From positions 124,001 to 188,000 of the forward strand of contig JAIQDT010003861.1 in assembly GCA_021521415.1 (NCBI GenBank): a DNA stretch of 64,000 nt. The letters are read 5' to 3'. Numbering within the stretch: the stretch's first letter is position 1; each line of letters starts with the position of its first letter. This stretch comes from Bidens hawaiensis. Taxonomy: Eukaryota; Streptophyta; Magnoliopsida; Asterales; Asteraceae. Below the pieces are notes generated by a model, which did no database searches, had not been told where the DNA came from, and worked only from the letters and a program-made list of their open reading frames with translations. Of the stretch, positions 25,166 to 36,321 are shown piece after piece. The translations under genes were made by a program, and so were the position numbers.

Positions 25166-25670
25166 TGTTTGTTCCTCTATTAATCTTAACAACAGATCTC
25201 AGATCTGATCTATAATTAACCTAGAAGGGATCTAGCTCATTATCACGTTTGATTGTATATATATTAGTTGTATGTATGTAAGCGATTAATAATATTAGTA
25301 TGAGGATGATCTTGAGAGAGAATTAGACAGCAATTCGGTAAAGTTAAACTCAAAACTTAAATTAACAGTGAACAGTGTTCACTATATATAGAAGATTGAC
25401 CTAGTTCATTAACATTCCATAACGAACTAGAGTCTACTTCGTTAAATACATTTAATGAAATAAACTTAGCAAATCACCCCCTGATTCGTTAAACATCCTT
25501 AACGAATCAGGAGGGAAATAACTTAGATCTAATTTGCTAAACATCCTTAACGAACTAGACATTACATTAACGAACTATAAAATGAAATAATTGTTTATTA
25601 CATTAAACGAAAATGATAAATACGTTAACAATAAATACAAAGACTCGAGACGCAAAACCGTGCACTAACA
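25166..25670 (-). repeat. Element G 5' LTR
   Basis: A 505-bp partner of 10957-11506 with the same ends, followed on the right by the TSD copy TTTTC. It holds the perfect hairpin at 25481-25510 and a one-mismatch hairpin at 25401-25430. Confidence 0.92.
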
Positions 25671-25766
25671 TTTTCATCAAGTGGGAAGTATTAAAATTTG
25701 TGCATATTTGTTTCAACACATTAAATTGAGAAGTATGGGTAATACTGAAGAAAATAAAAAGGTGAT
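25671..25766 (+). pseudogene. Element E gag, second fragment
   Basis: This short piece of Sirevirus gag (CAAGTGGGAAGTATT...AGTATGGGTAATACTGAAG) is alignable with G gag around 23700-23790 (MSMGNTAESKK). It lies between the right end of G and the left end of H, and its last five bases (GTGAT, 25762-25766) are the TSD of H. It shows that G and H sit less than 100 bp apart in the same gag gene. Confidence 0.8.
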
Positions 25767-26949
25767 TGATGGTCTGGAAAAAGTCGTGTATATTATTATA
25801 TTATTTGTTTACTTTTAGTTTAAATATTGGGGTATGAACTTTGGTATTTCAAGTGTGTTTATGTGTTTCAGGATACTTGACGTTAAGGACGCTTATCGGG
25901 ATGAATTCCGGGCTTGGAACGAAGATGTAGAAGACTCATAATGATTGGCAAGCTTTCCGATGCAAAATAAATGAAGAAAATGAAGAAAATTCTGTTAGAC
26001 ACCCTTAGCGCGACGCTAAGGGAGTTTAGAGATACTCTAAAGACTCACATTAGGAAAGCAGACATTAGAGACGTGCTAAAGTCTCACCCCCTGGATTTTA
26101 GCGCCGCGCTAAAGTCCTCCACACGGGAAATTAAAACCAAACTTTATTACATTGAGTTTTCAGCCCCCATTCGACCTATCCTTCATTCCTTCAACCAAGT
26201 ACAAGCCCTAGGACGATTTTGCATCATCCCGAAGCCTCCGATTCGTTTGTTCATCGCATGCTTTCATCCTCTCATCAGATAAGCGAATCCTTCTTGATTC
26301 CAATGTTAGGCTAAAACCATTGTATTCACTTTAGGCTAGGGTTAACTTTGATCAGATTCTATGTTTTGAATGAGTATGAACTTGATTGATTGTTTTTAAT
26401 CTTGTTTTACATTACGAATTGATTGTTTAAACAGTTTATGATTTTGATTGTCAAACTTTGCATTACTTTTCTGGTTGTGTTCATCACATGTAGGGTTAGG
26501 TCTTATGTCATTGAACCAATAATCGTTAGTCATTGCTTATAACTGATTTTCATATTTTAAACTGGTAATTGGGTAAACCGGAGTTCAGTTGTGTCAACAA
26601 TTCGTTTAGGGTATTGTTTGTCCTCACAACCCAACTGTTAGGTTTTGTAATTACTGCGCAATTGATCTTATGAATCTGTGATTAGTTGGTCATCACATTA
26701 CCTGAACCTGAAGTGAATCATTTTCTCATAATTGTTTACAGTTCGTTTAAAGTAATCGTGTGTTATTATAAATATCTTGATAAACCGCTTGACATCGTTT
26801 GTCCACCGTAGTTAATTAATTAATAATTATGAACTTTACTTGCACTTTCCACTGATTCCCTGTGGAGATGACCTTACTTACCCATACTAGTTATAGGTAT
26901 TTAAGTCTTATAAATACTTGTTTTTGATTAGAGCACGACATCTACATCA
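25767..26949 (+). repeat. Element H 5' LTR
   Basis: It starts TGATGG and ends CATCA. It carries hairpins CCCTTAGCG-CGA-CGCTAAGGG (26002-26022) and GGATTTTAGCG-CCG-CGCTAAAGTCC (26093-26117). A 103-codon open frame across them is not considered a gene. Confidence 0.9.
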
Positions 26950-26952
26950 AAA

Positions 26953-26973
26953 TGGCGCCGTTTCCAGGGAATC
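26953..26973 (+). other. Element H primer-binding site (tRNA-Asp type)
   Basis: TGGCGCCGTTTCCAGGGAATC resembles the PBS TGGCGCCGTTGCCGGGGA with two changes. It is typical of Athila/Tat gypsy elements. Confidence 0.85.
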
Positions 26974-27081
26974 AACGCGCAAAGTGCTAGTTTAGCTTAG
27001 TTTTTAAATTTTGTTTTTAATTGTTTCTTCGTTGATTTTACGCTTGGTATTTGTGTGTCTTATGTGTGTAGGTAACTCAAG

Positions 27082-27997
27082 ATGACGTGGAGTTGGGTCT
27101 ATGACCCACATGAAGGATATAAGGCCGTGGAGGACGATAACTCGTACCATACACATTCATATTATGGCCCACCTTCACCAAACTCTCAAGGCTTCTACGA
27201 GTCAGATAACCAAAGGATATTCAACCAACAGGGTCGCAACATGCGGTACCAAAATTATTCATCGCCTCAATCTGATTATAAGGGTTATTTTGGGTCAACA
27301 ACAGGTAACCATGAAAACTCGTATCAAAGCAGTTCTCAATCTCAAAAGAGAATTAATTGTTACCAGTTTGAGGATGATTCGGAGTATGATAGTGAAGGGT
27401 CCGATACGCCAACTTTTGTAAGTTATCAAGAGGAGGAGGACTACAACTACCATGAACATCCTCAACCAATATACGAGGAGGACCCTCAATATTATAATCA
27501 TGGTGGTATGTATCAAAGGAATTATCAGCAAGATCAAGAAGATTCCTCGAGTAACAAAGAAGAGTCTTGGAAAGACGTTATGGATTTTCTTAAGGAAATG
27601 AAGAGCGATCAAGAAGCTCAATAATCAGGTTTAAAATAAGAGGTTAGAACTTCAAGAAACTTATAATGCTTCCCAAGATGAACTGATGAGTCAACTATTT
27701 GAAGATGTGTCCCAAATAAAACGAAATCGGGAGCAGTTGGCTAGTGGTGCCATGGTTGATGAGAAAGTGATAGAAGAGGCTTGTGATCTTTCAGAGAATG
27801 AATGTGAGGATCTGGTTTTGAAGAATAATACCACACCAATTCCTCTTGTTACCGAAGAGCCAATGAATGCATCAGTTATGGTTGATAATGAGGATATAAA
27901 GAGGGAGAGTTCGGATCTTTTGGGGCATGAAGTTGAATGTTTAGACCCGATTGAAGACATAGTAACCTTTAAAGAACCGGTGACTGAAGTAACCTAG
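27082..27997 (+). pseudogene. Element H gag-like ORF, broken
   Basis: The first part (27082-27624, 180 codons) starts MTWSWVYDPHEGYK. It is rich in Tyr, Gln, Ser and acidic residues (for example YQEEEDYNYHEHPQPIYEED) and ends in a helical segment (ESWKDVMDFLKEMKSDQEAQ). A stop and frame change lie between 27622 and 27640. The reading then continues as LELQETYNASQDELMSQLFEDVSQIK to 27997, also acidic. This disordered, acid-rich make-up is seen in Gag-like proteins of plant gypsy derivatives. I see no zinc knuckle. It probably encoded the structural protein of H. Confidence 0.55.
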
Positions 27998-28113
27998 GTG
28001 AAACCCAGTCGTTCTCCCATTTTGGTCACGCATATAAATGAAGATTGGGGTCATGGTGCAAGTTCAAAGAAGAGGAAAGTGAGTTTGGAAGACCTTGAAT
28101 AAAATATGGTGAA

Positions 28114-28449
28114 GTGGCCTTGTATTCGGTTTACACACATGTCCACCACAGAGAAGAAGTATGGGCACAAAATTTTAGCTACCGAGCATACACAGGGAAT
28201 TCGGTGGGAAAATATTCAGTTCGACCACGATCGAATCCTAGTGTTTTAATCTCAAGAAAGAGGTTGCAGGATCGATGTGTGAACTACCGAGCATATGTGG
28301 GAAACGTTGAAGGTAAATGTGCATTCACACCGGCACGCTTTAGTTCATTAGACTTAATGAACATGAAAGAGGAAACAGAGTTGAGGCAACCTAACTACCA
28401 AGCTTATATGGGAAATTCGATAGGTAAATGTTCCATTAGACCACCATAA
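28114..28449 (+). pseudogene. Element H repeat-protein ORF (three-fold motif)
   Basis: An open frame of 111 codons in which one motif recurs three times: YRAYTGNSVGKYSVRP, YRAYVGNVEGKCAFTP and YQAYMGNSIGKCSIRP, spaced about 40 residues apart. It lies just after the gag-like part and may be its C-terminal region in another frame. The stop at 28447-28449 is followed by the CCGGG-AGGCAA-CCCGG hairpin. I do not recognise a family, and no membrane segment is visible. Confidence 0.45.
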
Positions 28450-28503
28450 CCGCTCAATCAGGTAAAGGTCCGGCTGAAGACCTTAACAAAAACTTAGCGC
28501 TGA

Positions 28504-28519
28504 CCGGGAGGCAACCCGG
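28504..28519. other. Hairpin after the H coding region
   Basis: CCGGG-AGGCAA-CCCGG sits shortly after the last H coding frame, in the context TTAGCGCTGA...GGAGGCAACCCGG. To my recollection this type of motif is common downstream of the coding part in plant gypsy elements. A second stem-loop, CCCGG-GCTA-CCGGG, lies at 28802-28815. Confidence 0.6.
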
Positions 28520-29478
28520 ATTTTATTTTCAGTTTGTATTTAATTTTATTTTATTAGTTCGTTTAACCGTTTTATTTCCAAGTGTACCACTGTAGCAAAA
28601 GTCAAGTGTGTGGATGACACACGGAAAATTCGGAGTTTTATAGTGTTTTGGTGAAAGAATTTTAAGTTACGAGGTTTCGGATATCCGGCACACTTTCATG
28701 TTCCTTTTGCTACGATTGATTCAGGTACGTGTATATTTTTGTTGTATTTGAACTTTGTGGGTGTAGTTCACTAAAAACCCTCACGAAACCTTACTCGTCC
28801 ACCCGGGCTACCGGGGGGTTTAAAGGGCTTGTTGCATATGCTAAATGCAATCGTGATTCCTACGAAAGTGAGTTAGGTCTTTTAACATTTTTACTCGTTT
28901 AACAAATTTAATTATGAAATTTATTTAACTACGCTTGGTAATTATAATCAACAGTTTTGCAACCTATTTAAAAGACCTATCCTAATGGTTGTGAGAAGCG
29001 TGCTTCTACACGTGTGAGAGTTTGCAGATACTGTTGAGTGAATTGAAGAGCCGGGTTTGTTGAGTGCAACCAAGAGTATATTTGAGTGGCTTATTTTTCT
29101 TATCAGGTGATTTTGTTTTCATAATTCTTTTTTGCTTTATTAGTTTTATTGTTAAAAGTGTAATTGTATAGTTGCATAATTTTTAAGACCATCACATTAA
29201 GCCCAGTTTTAAAATTTATTATCAGTCAATTTTAACCCCGTCCTCGTTAACGTTCTTTTAAATGCTAAATTTTAAACATTTAGGACAATGTCAACCTCAA
29301 GTGTAGGGATGGGGGAAAAATTAAATTTTTTTGCCTTAGAGTGCCTTGATTGTGCGCAAAAGACGGAATTGTAAATAATGTATTGCTATTATTAATGCCA
29401 AGTAGAGGTCTTTGGTCATGGTCAGTTTTTAAGCTTCTCGAAAGTATTCCCATGCAAATGTTTTTCAAAAAAAAAAAT
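28520..29478 (+). other. Element H non-coding interior, left part
   Basis: No supported gene. It is interrupted at 29478 by element B in an A-rich tract (TSD AAAAT, 29474-29478) and continues at 44081. Confidence 0.6.
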
Positions 29479-29888
29479 TGTTGGTGCATAATGTCAGTAG
29501 TTCAGTATCTCGTGTTTTGTATGTGTTTGTAATCGTGTCAGATTGTTTGTTTTAGTTTTGAATATGGTTTTACACAAGTTCGACTGAGATGTAGGAGAAC
29601 TTGGAGACAAGCGAAGTTATGACAACTTCGCCTAGTATGTTAGGCGAAGTTGTCGATGTTATTTAAACCTCACTTCGGCTTGGTTTTGAAATGATTTTTG
29701 GAGATAAACGTGTAAGTGATTATCAATATCACGTGGTGTTGCAATACAATCGTGTTTATTAGTATTGTAACGTGTGTTTGTGTTTCGGTTCAACGTATTA
29801 TATATCTTACGCTCGTACTGTATTACGAGGGGATTCCGCACTCTCGTGTTACGAGATAATCCTGTGTAGATCCAGCTGGGAACGTACA
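29479..29888 (+). repeat. Element B 5' LTR
   Basis: 410 bp, with TG at 29479 and CA at 29887-29888. It holds GCGAAGTT-ATGAC-AACTTCGC (29611-29631) and a TTATTTAAA TATA-like stretch near 29658-29666. Confidence 0.93.
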
Positions 29889-29890
29889 AT

Positions 29891-29902
29891 TGGTACCAAA
29901 GC
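29891..29902 (+). other. Element B primer-binding site
   Basis: TGGTACCAAAGC is two changes from TGGTATCAGAGC (initiator Met tRNA) and lies two bases after the LTR. Confidence 0.75.
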
Positions 29903-30099
29903 ATTTGCTCGTGATTGTGTGGTTCGGGATTATCACACGGGTGCTAAGATCGTTCCGTTTAACTATTCGCGGAACGAGTTTACGTTGAAATACCTTGTTT
30001 TTGTGTCTTGCCCATCTCCCACCATCAAATATTATCCAATACACCTTCACATAACTCGCAATATGGCCAATTAAAACCTGCAAAAACTTGTGTTCATCA

Positions 30100-30290
30100 G
30101 GAGAAGTTGTCGTCATCGTTCGTAGGGTTTAAGCAAACTTATAAGGTTTAAGCGAAGTTATAGTGCAAGCGAAGTTAAGAAGAGCGAAGTTATAGTGCAA
30201 GCGAAGTTAAGAAGAGCGAAGTTAAGTACAAGTGAAGATAAGCACAAGGGAAGTTGTCGCAGGCGAAGTTAAGATAACTTCGCTATCTAA
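30100..30290 (+). repeat. GCGAAGTT array in element B leader
   Basis: About nine copies of (A/G)GCGAAGTTA-like units, some spaced 18-19 bp apart, end in the inverted pair GGCGAAGTTA/TAACTTCGC at about 30261-30282. The array lies just upstream of the gag start at 30350. Confidence 0.85.
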
Positions 30291-30349
30291 TCACTGATTA
30301 TAAAAAAAAAAATACTTTCCTTGTATTTCGAGTCGTGTTTATTTCAACT

Positions 30350-32974
30350 ATGACTTCAATAAACATTACAGAACTGGTAAAAATGGAGGTTGAAGCCGGT
30401 TCAGCAACCAAAGCTCCGAAAATGCTTAAGGGTACCGATTTCGTTGCATGGAAAGATCGGTTTGAACAGTATGTGAATTATCAAGATGCTAAGATGTGGG
30501 TTTGCATTCAAGACGGATACATTCCACCAACATCCTTGTTTGAAGGTCGTGAACAAATTAAGAAGTACAGTAAGATGGAAGAGGAGGAAAAGAAAATGTA
30601 TGAGGCAGAGAGTAAAGCTCATGCAGCAATAACAATGGCTCTTTCACAAGAGATTCTTCATACCTTCAAGAAGTACAAAACTGCTAGAGAGCTGTGGGAA
30701 GCACTAGAAAATAGATATGAAGGTAATGTGGGGATACGTGCTTCCAAGACAAAGCTGCTAAAAACCTAATTTTCTGTATTCTATTATTTAAAAAATGAAT
30801 CACTTGACGATATCATCACAAGATATTATCACTTGATGACCGAACTCAGTAATTACTCCATTGAATACAAGGAAGAAGTGATAGTAGAAAAACTTCTTGA
30901 TGCTCTTCCACCGAAATGGGAAATGTACACGGTTCTGATGAGAGAGGATAAATACTTTGACAAGATTGATTTGGAAACAGCTGTCAATAAGTTACGAAAT
31001 TTTGAACTTAACATGGTTTGGAAGGAGACACCAACTGATCAGGTTCAGGATCCGGGAATGTATGGTGAGAAAGTCTCTCCAAGCTCAAGTTCAAAATCAG
31101 AATCCTCTGCCTACTACTCAAAGGGAGAATCAAACTCAAACTCAAACTCAACTCGAGATGGTCATGTGATTCTCAATATGGATGGCGACGTATGTTTCGT
31201 AGCTGGAGGTTATAATCCTTCAAAGCCTCAAGCCACAACTGGAAATTTCTCGTCAAATGTTCCAAGCTACAACTATTCACAGATGCCCATGAGTGTTAAA
31301 TCAGTCGAACAGCAGTTTGCTCTATATGCATCCTTCATTGCATCTTATGAGAACTACATCAAAGGTAAAATAGTCGACCCTGCAACTTTGGATGAAGACT
31401 ATGATTAGATTGATGCTGATGATTTGGAAGAGATGGACCTGCAGTGGCAGATGACTATGATAGTAAGAAGGGTCAAGAGATTCATGAAGAAAACGGGTAC
31501 AAAGTTCATTGGAGAAAGACTAGGGTTTGATAAATCAAAGGTTCGATGTTACAACTGTTAACAAAATGGCCACTTTGCTAAGGAATGTACAAATGAGAGA
31601 GTCGAACGAAGTCAGAATGGGGGAGGTAGTGAGAATAGGGCTATGGTATCTAGACAGAATGGTGGATACAACTGGAATACACAAGTTGAGGAAGTGTTCG
31701 AATAGGCTAATCTGGTAAACATCAAAACTGGAGGAAGTGATAAGGAGACGAGAGAAAATCAAGCATATATGGCAGAAGTGAACGATCAGCTCTCTGAGGT
31801 AAGTTCTGAACTTCATTGTGTACAATGTGAAAATCTGTCTGAACAATTGAAAACAATAACTGATCAGTTTGTTAGTTTGGACACACAATTTAAAACCTTA
31901 AAAGAAGATCATCACTGTACTAAAACTAGAGAAAACAGTTACTCGGTAAAAATAAAAGCTAGTGAAAAGGATATCAGAAGTCTTAAAGCCAGTCTAGCTG
32001 AAAAAATACAAGTAATTGATCTTAGTTATGAAGTATTAGAAGAAAAAACCAAACTAATTGCTGAAAAAGAAAAACAGATAGCTGATTACCAGGTTAAAGT
32101 GGTGGAACTAAACAGAAAAATTGAACAATTTAGAAATTCTTCAGCAATGCTAGATCACATCATAAGTGTTAAACGTTCCCCAGTCAACAAAGGAAATTGG
32201 ATTTTCTGAAGTTCCACCACCGTATAACAATAACTATACTTATAATCCTAGTAATCAGAAATCTGCTGATGTTGAGATTAGTCAGACAGTTCCAGTCAAA
32301 ATTTCGACTAAAGAACCTGAAGTTAATAAGAGCGAAACGAGTAAGCCAATTTCTAATGTTGAGATTTCTGTTCCTAGCTCTGTCTCATCAAATTCGGACA
32401 AGTCATCCGAATTGGGTGAGATAAAAGAAGAGGTAGTGTTACTAAAATGTGGGGAGAAATATAAGCCCGATGAAAAGAAATCTTCCCTAAATCCGTTTGT
32501 CCCACCACATGTTAGACAAACGGGTAGTAATGCAACCTCGACATCTGCAACAACTGTTGAGACGAAAGTTGAAAACAGAAGTTGTTTCAGATGCAATCAA
32601 GTAGGACACCTTATTGCTGATTGTCCTCTAAACCAGAGAAAATTTAGAGGTATGAGGCCTCCGAAAACTGAGATTAACATGAATATTAATTATGATACTG
32701 GTAAGAATGTGAACACACCAAATTTAGACATTGGACTAATCCAAGATTTCAAAGAAATCGGTCTCATTTTTTCCCAGTTAACAACCGAACCAACAATTAT
32801 AATTCTGTTAACTGGCTAAGGTTTGGATGGCCTCATAGACAGTCCTCTAGAAGGTTTCCTTTCAGAACTTACAGAAACCATCCTCAAACTAACTTTGGGC
32901 AACCAAAGTACTGGATGCCGATCAACAGATTTAATCGACCCAAGACCAGTAGGTATTGGGTCCCCAGATTTTAA
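30350..32974 (+). pseudogene. Element B gag, broken
   Basis: It starts at ATG 30350 (MTSINITELVKMEVEAGSA). The capsid-like region includes GTDFVAWKDRFEQY, ELWEALENRYEG and LLDALPPKWEMYTVLM. The first knuckle is at 31547-31587 (CYNC-stop-QNGHFAKEC). A Lys/Glu-rich coiled coil follows (31769-32160), then a second knuckle at 32583-32624 (CFRCNQVGHLIADC). Gag ends RYWVPRF and TAA at 32972-32974, the same place as in D. Premature stops at 30767, 31406, 31559 and near 31704 stand at Gln codons of the relative. Sirevirus Gag proteins have been reported to bind dynein light chain LC8; no LC8 motif was verified here. Confidence 0.88.
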
Positions 32975-34116
32975 TATATTTCATTAATTGTGCATGAACA
33001 GTCAAACAGGGCTGTAAACAATCTGTGGGTTGTTGACAATGGCTGTTCCCGGCACATGACTGATAACAAGAATTTGTTACGTGATTGGAAATCTGTTCAA
33101 GGAGGAAGGGTTAGTTTCGCTGGAGAGCGTGGAGGAAGAATCAGTGGTATTGGAACTGTGACTAATGGAAGAATGAAGTTAGAGAAGGTGAATTTTGTAG
33201 AAGAGTTGAAGCATAACTTGTTGAGTGTGTCTCAGATTTGTGACAAAGAATACACGGTGCTTTTTACTAAAAATGAGGCAATCGTCCTTTATCCTGGTTT
33301 CAAGATACCAGAGGCCTGGGTGGTGATGAGAGCTCCAAGAGAAAAGAACACATATGTAATGGATATGAGGTCAACTGAGATGACAACAGAAGAGTCATGT
33401 CTTCTGTCAAAGGCAACTGAGTCCGAGTCAGAGTTATGGCATCGAAGAATGGGACATATACATCTTCGCAAAATGAATTACATTGTTAAGAATGGGCTGG
33501 TGCTTGGTGTTCCCTTGAAGAATTTTAACTTTGAAGATCAATGCTTGTCGTGCAAGAAGGGAAAGCAACACAAAAAACTTCATCACTCCAAGAAGGTTAA
33601 CTCAATTGTCAGTACCCTAGATCTACTTCACATGGATCTCTTTGGTCCCGTGAATGTAAAGAGTCTAGGTGGAACATCATACTGCTTGGTTGTAACCGAT
33701 GATTACTCTAGATACTCGTGGGTATACTTTCTGAAGGCAAAAGATGAGACAGTTCAGTTAGTAATTAACTTGATTACCAAGGTTGAAAATATTGTTGGGA
33801 GAAAGGTTAAGTACATCAGGAGTGATAATGGTACAAAGTTCAAGAACTATCAGATGAAAATGTTCTGCTTACAGAAAGGGATAGAACATCAGTACAGCGC
33901 CCCGTATACTCCGCAACAAAATTGAGTAGCTGAGAGGAAGAATAGAACGCTAATCGAAGGAGCAAGAACCATGCTAGCAGATGCTAAACTTCCCGTGGTG
34001 TTCTGGGCTGAAGCTGTTGCCACAACTTGTTATATCCTTAATCGTGTTTTATCTGTTAAAAGATTAAATAAAACTTGTTATGAATTTATGCATGGTAGAA
34101 AGCCAAACTTGAATGG

Positions 34117-34654
34117 TGTTGGTGCATTTTGTGACCGTCGCTATGCAATTCTGATCCGCGGAAACGAAGTACGAAGTTAGAACAACTTCACCATAGGCGA
34201 AGTTATAACAACTTCTGCCATAGGCGAAGTTAACTTTGCCATAGGCGAAGTTATAACAACTTCGCCTACTGGCCGAAGCCCAAGCCCGAGAAGTTGTTTC
34301 GATATATATATATGTGTCTTGTTTAGGTTTGAGTATCCAGAAAATTAGAGTATTGTGTGTCTAGTTCAAGTAGCTAGAGAGAAACCGAGAGGGAGAGTCA
34401 TGTGGGACGGCCCGAGGTAGAGCTCACCTCGGGTCGGCCGTCATTTGTTTTCGTGTTTGGTATGTAATGTGTTTCGGTTATTATATAAAAGATCTGCAGA
34501 TGTGTTTATCCCATTCGTGTGTTTGTTCGTGTATTTGTTTGTGTGTAATTGTGTTCTTCGTCTTCTACACCATTAAACGAGTCTAGGAGGATTCCGCACT
34601 CCTAGACCTCGTGCGGATCTCGTATCGATCGGCGACGCCCCGGGGGGACTTACA
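34117..34654 (+). repeat. Element C 5' LTR
   Basis: 538 bp ending GGGGGGACTTACA. It contains the perfect hairpin GGCGAAGTT-ATAAC-AACTTCGCC (34244-34266), a TATA box TATATAAAA (34482-34490) and an R/U5-like GGATTCCGCACTC segment shared with the B and D LTRs. Confidence 0.93.
34482..34490 (+). promoter_or_regulatory. Putative TATA box in element C LTR
   Basis: TATATAAAA about 170 bp before the LTR end. The partner LTR has TATATAAAT at 36149-36157. Confidence 0.5.
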
Positions 34655-35778
34655 AGTGGTATCAGAGCCTTAGGCTCTTATGCTATGGTTCGAGATCTGC
34701 GTTTTGGTGTTTCTGGCACGTTTCTGATGCGGTTTTGGCCGAACAGCCGCCGCAGGCGAAGTTATGGGGTTCAGGCGAAGTTGTCGCTTAAATTTAGGGT
34801 TTAGGCGAAGATATAAGGTTAAGCGAAGTTATGGACAGGCGAAGTTATGGACAGGCGAAGTTATGGATAGGCGAAGTTAAAAAAAAAGAAAAATTAAAGA
34901 AAAAAAATTGTTTGGAGTTTTCGTCTGTATGGCCAGGTGTACACGATTATTGTGAGACCGAATACGTTGTTCCGTCAACGAGTGAAACTTGTTATCTCTT
35001 GGTCTTACGTGTGAACAAATACGTGTCAACTCTGGATATGGAGTTGAGGTTGTGAATGAGATATTGATTGAAACTGGATATTGACACATATTTGGGTGTT
35101 TGTGGGCAATGAAATAGTTGTTGTTCGAGGTTGACCAACTGAAGAAAGTCAAATTGAACTGAAGGTTTTCGTCATTACTGGATTGCGGTCAGAGCATATT
35201 ATTTATGTTATTTTCAAGGCGTTCGAGAATTAGATCCTGAAACGTGATGCTTATTTATTAAAGTGAAAATTCTGGAACAAGTTGGATTTAATCGGGAATT
35301 AAAGTGTTTATGTTCTTGATCGTTATCCCTGGTGATTGAAGATGCTTCAGATTAATTAATGGTCATGTGTGTTAGATTCTGTCAAGGTGGTTTGTGATGA
35401 AATTGATCACTTGATGTTGAGTAGTTGAAGATTAAACCTTATCGTATGCCGACGTGTTGGTGAAGTTAGAAGAACTTCACGTGTTGGTGAAGTCAGAAGG
35501 ACTCACGTGATTGGTTGAGATGATCAATTAGGCACGGGGATGCATGTATTTCAAAGACCTCAATCTATATAGTCGGAGAAGCTTACACTGAAGGGGAGAT
35601 CTGATATGGAAGACGCTGGGTGATTGGTAGATTTGTGAAGCTACAAGACAGTTTCAGACACGGCTGGTTGAGGGGCAAACAGAAGATCATCAGTTAAGAG
35701 GGAGTCTGTTGGTGCATGTTTTGTAACAGATGATCTTTTGTGTTTGTTAGAATTGAGAGCAACGGTCAAAGGGGAGTC
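34655..35778 (+). other. Element C interior: PBS, GCGAAGTT repeats, two PPT-like sites
   Basis: The PBS TGGTATCAGAGCC (34657-34669) matches the initiator-Met type perfectly. At about 34822-34880 a 16-bp unit like GGCGAAGTTATGGACA repeats four times. No ORF longer than about 90 codons is present. Two PPT/LTR-start-like junctions occur: AGAGGGAGTC followed by TGTTGGTGCATG near 35698-35720, and the one used at 35768-35779 (AAAGGGGAGTC then TGTTGGTGCATT). Confidence 0.85.
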
Positions 35779-36321
35779 TGTTGGTGCATTTTGTGACCGT
35801 CGCTATGCAATTCTGATCCACGGAAACGAAGTACGAAGTTAGAACAACTTCACCATAGGCGAAGTTATAACAACTTCTGCCATAGGCGAAGTTAGAACAA
35901 CTTCGCCATAGGCGAAGTTATAACAACTTCGCCTACTGGCCGAAGCCCAAGCCCGCGAAGTTGTTTCGATATATATATATGTGTCTTGTTTAGGTTTGAG
36001 TATCCAGAAAATTAGAGTATTGTGTGTCCAGTTCAAGTAGCTAGAGAGAAACCGAGAGGGAGAGTCGTATGGGACGGCCCGAGGTAGAGCTCACCTCGGG
36101 TCGGCCGTCATTTGTTTTCGTGTTTGGTATGTAATGTGTTTCGGTTATTATATAAATGATCTGCAGATGTGTTTATCCCATTCGTGTGTTTGTTCGTGTA
36201 TGTGTTTGTGTGTAATTGTGTTCTTCGTCTTCTACACCATTAAACGAGTCTAGGAGGATTCCGCACTCCTAGACCTCGTGCGGATCTCGTATCGATCGGC
36301 GACACCCCAGGGGGACTTACA
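35779..36321 (+). repeat. Element C 3' LTR
   Basis: 543 bp, partner of 34117-34654, ending GACTTACA, followed by the TSD AATGG. It retains a GGCGAAGTTAGAACAACTTCGCC unit that is partly deleted in the 5' copy. Confidence 0.93.

Larger units (their letters stand above)
10957..25670 (-). mobile_element. Element G: complete minus-strand Ty1/copia Sirevirus-type element, 14.7 kb
   Basis: LTRs at 25166-25670 (5') and 10957-11506 (3') both run TGTTAGTGCACGG...GGAACAAACA on the minus strand. TTTTC flanks both ends (10952-10956 and 25671-25675). A perfect initiator-Met PBS follows the 5' LTR and a G-rich PPT precedes the 3' LTR. Order on the minus strand: gag, pol (protease, integrase, RT, RNase H), a 3-kb non-coding stretch, then a second ORF. 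RT wording such as [21 protein letters not shown] and the large two-knuckle Gag fit the Sirevirus (Maximus/SIRE) lineage. All ORFs are broken. By eye the LTRs differ at about 20 sites (roughly 4%) plus a TA-repeat expansion. Confidence 0.9.
34117..36321 (+). mobile_element. Element C: 2.2-kb non-autonomous LTR element
   Basis: LTRs at 34117-34654 and 35779-36321 are flanked by AATGG (34112-34116, 36322-36326). The PBS and PPT are of copia type. The 1.1-kb interior encodes nothing recognisable. LTR differences are few (about 10 point changes plus one short deletion, near 2%), fitting insertion into B after B itself had inserted. The LTR starts TGTTGGTGCAT and uses a GGGGAGTC PPT, as B and D do, so C was probably mobilised by Sirevirus enzymes of the B/D type. 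Confidence 0.93.

Noticed and set aside
25971..26282. 103-codon ORF at the left end of element H
   Set aside because: It lies wholly inside the H 5' LTR, crosses hairpins and is not open in the partner LTR.
34200..34270. ATAACTTCG / CGAAGTTAT arms reminiscent of loxP half-sites
   Set aside because: Only about nine bases match, the spacer and arm length differ, and no tyrosine recombinase is present; they are part of the family-specific GCGAAGTT hairpins.
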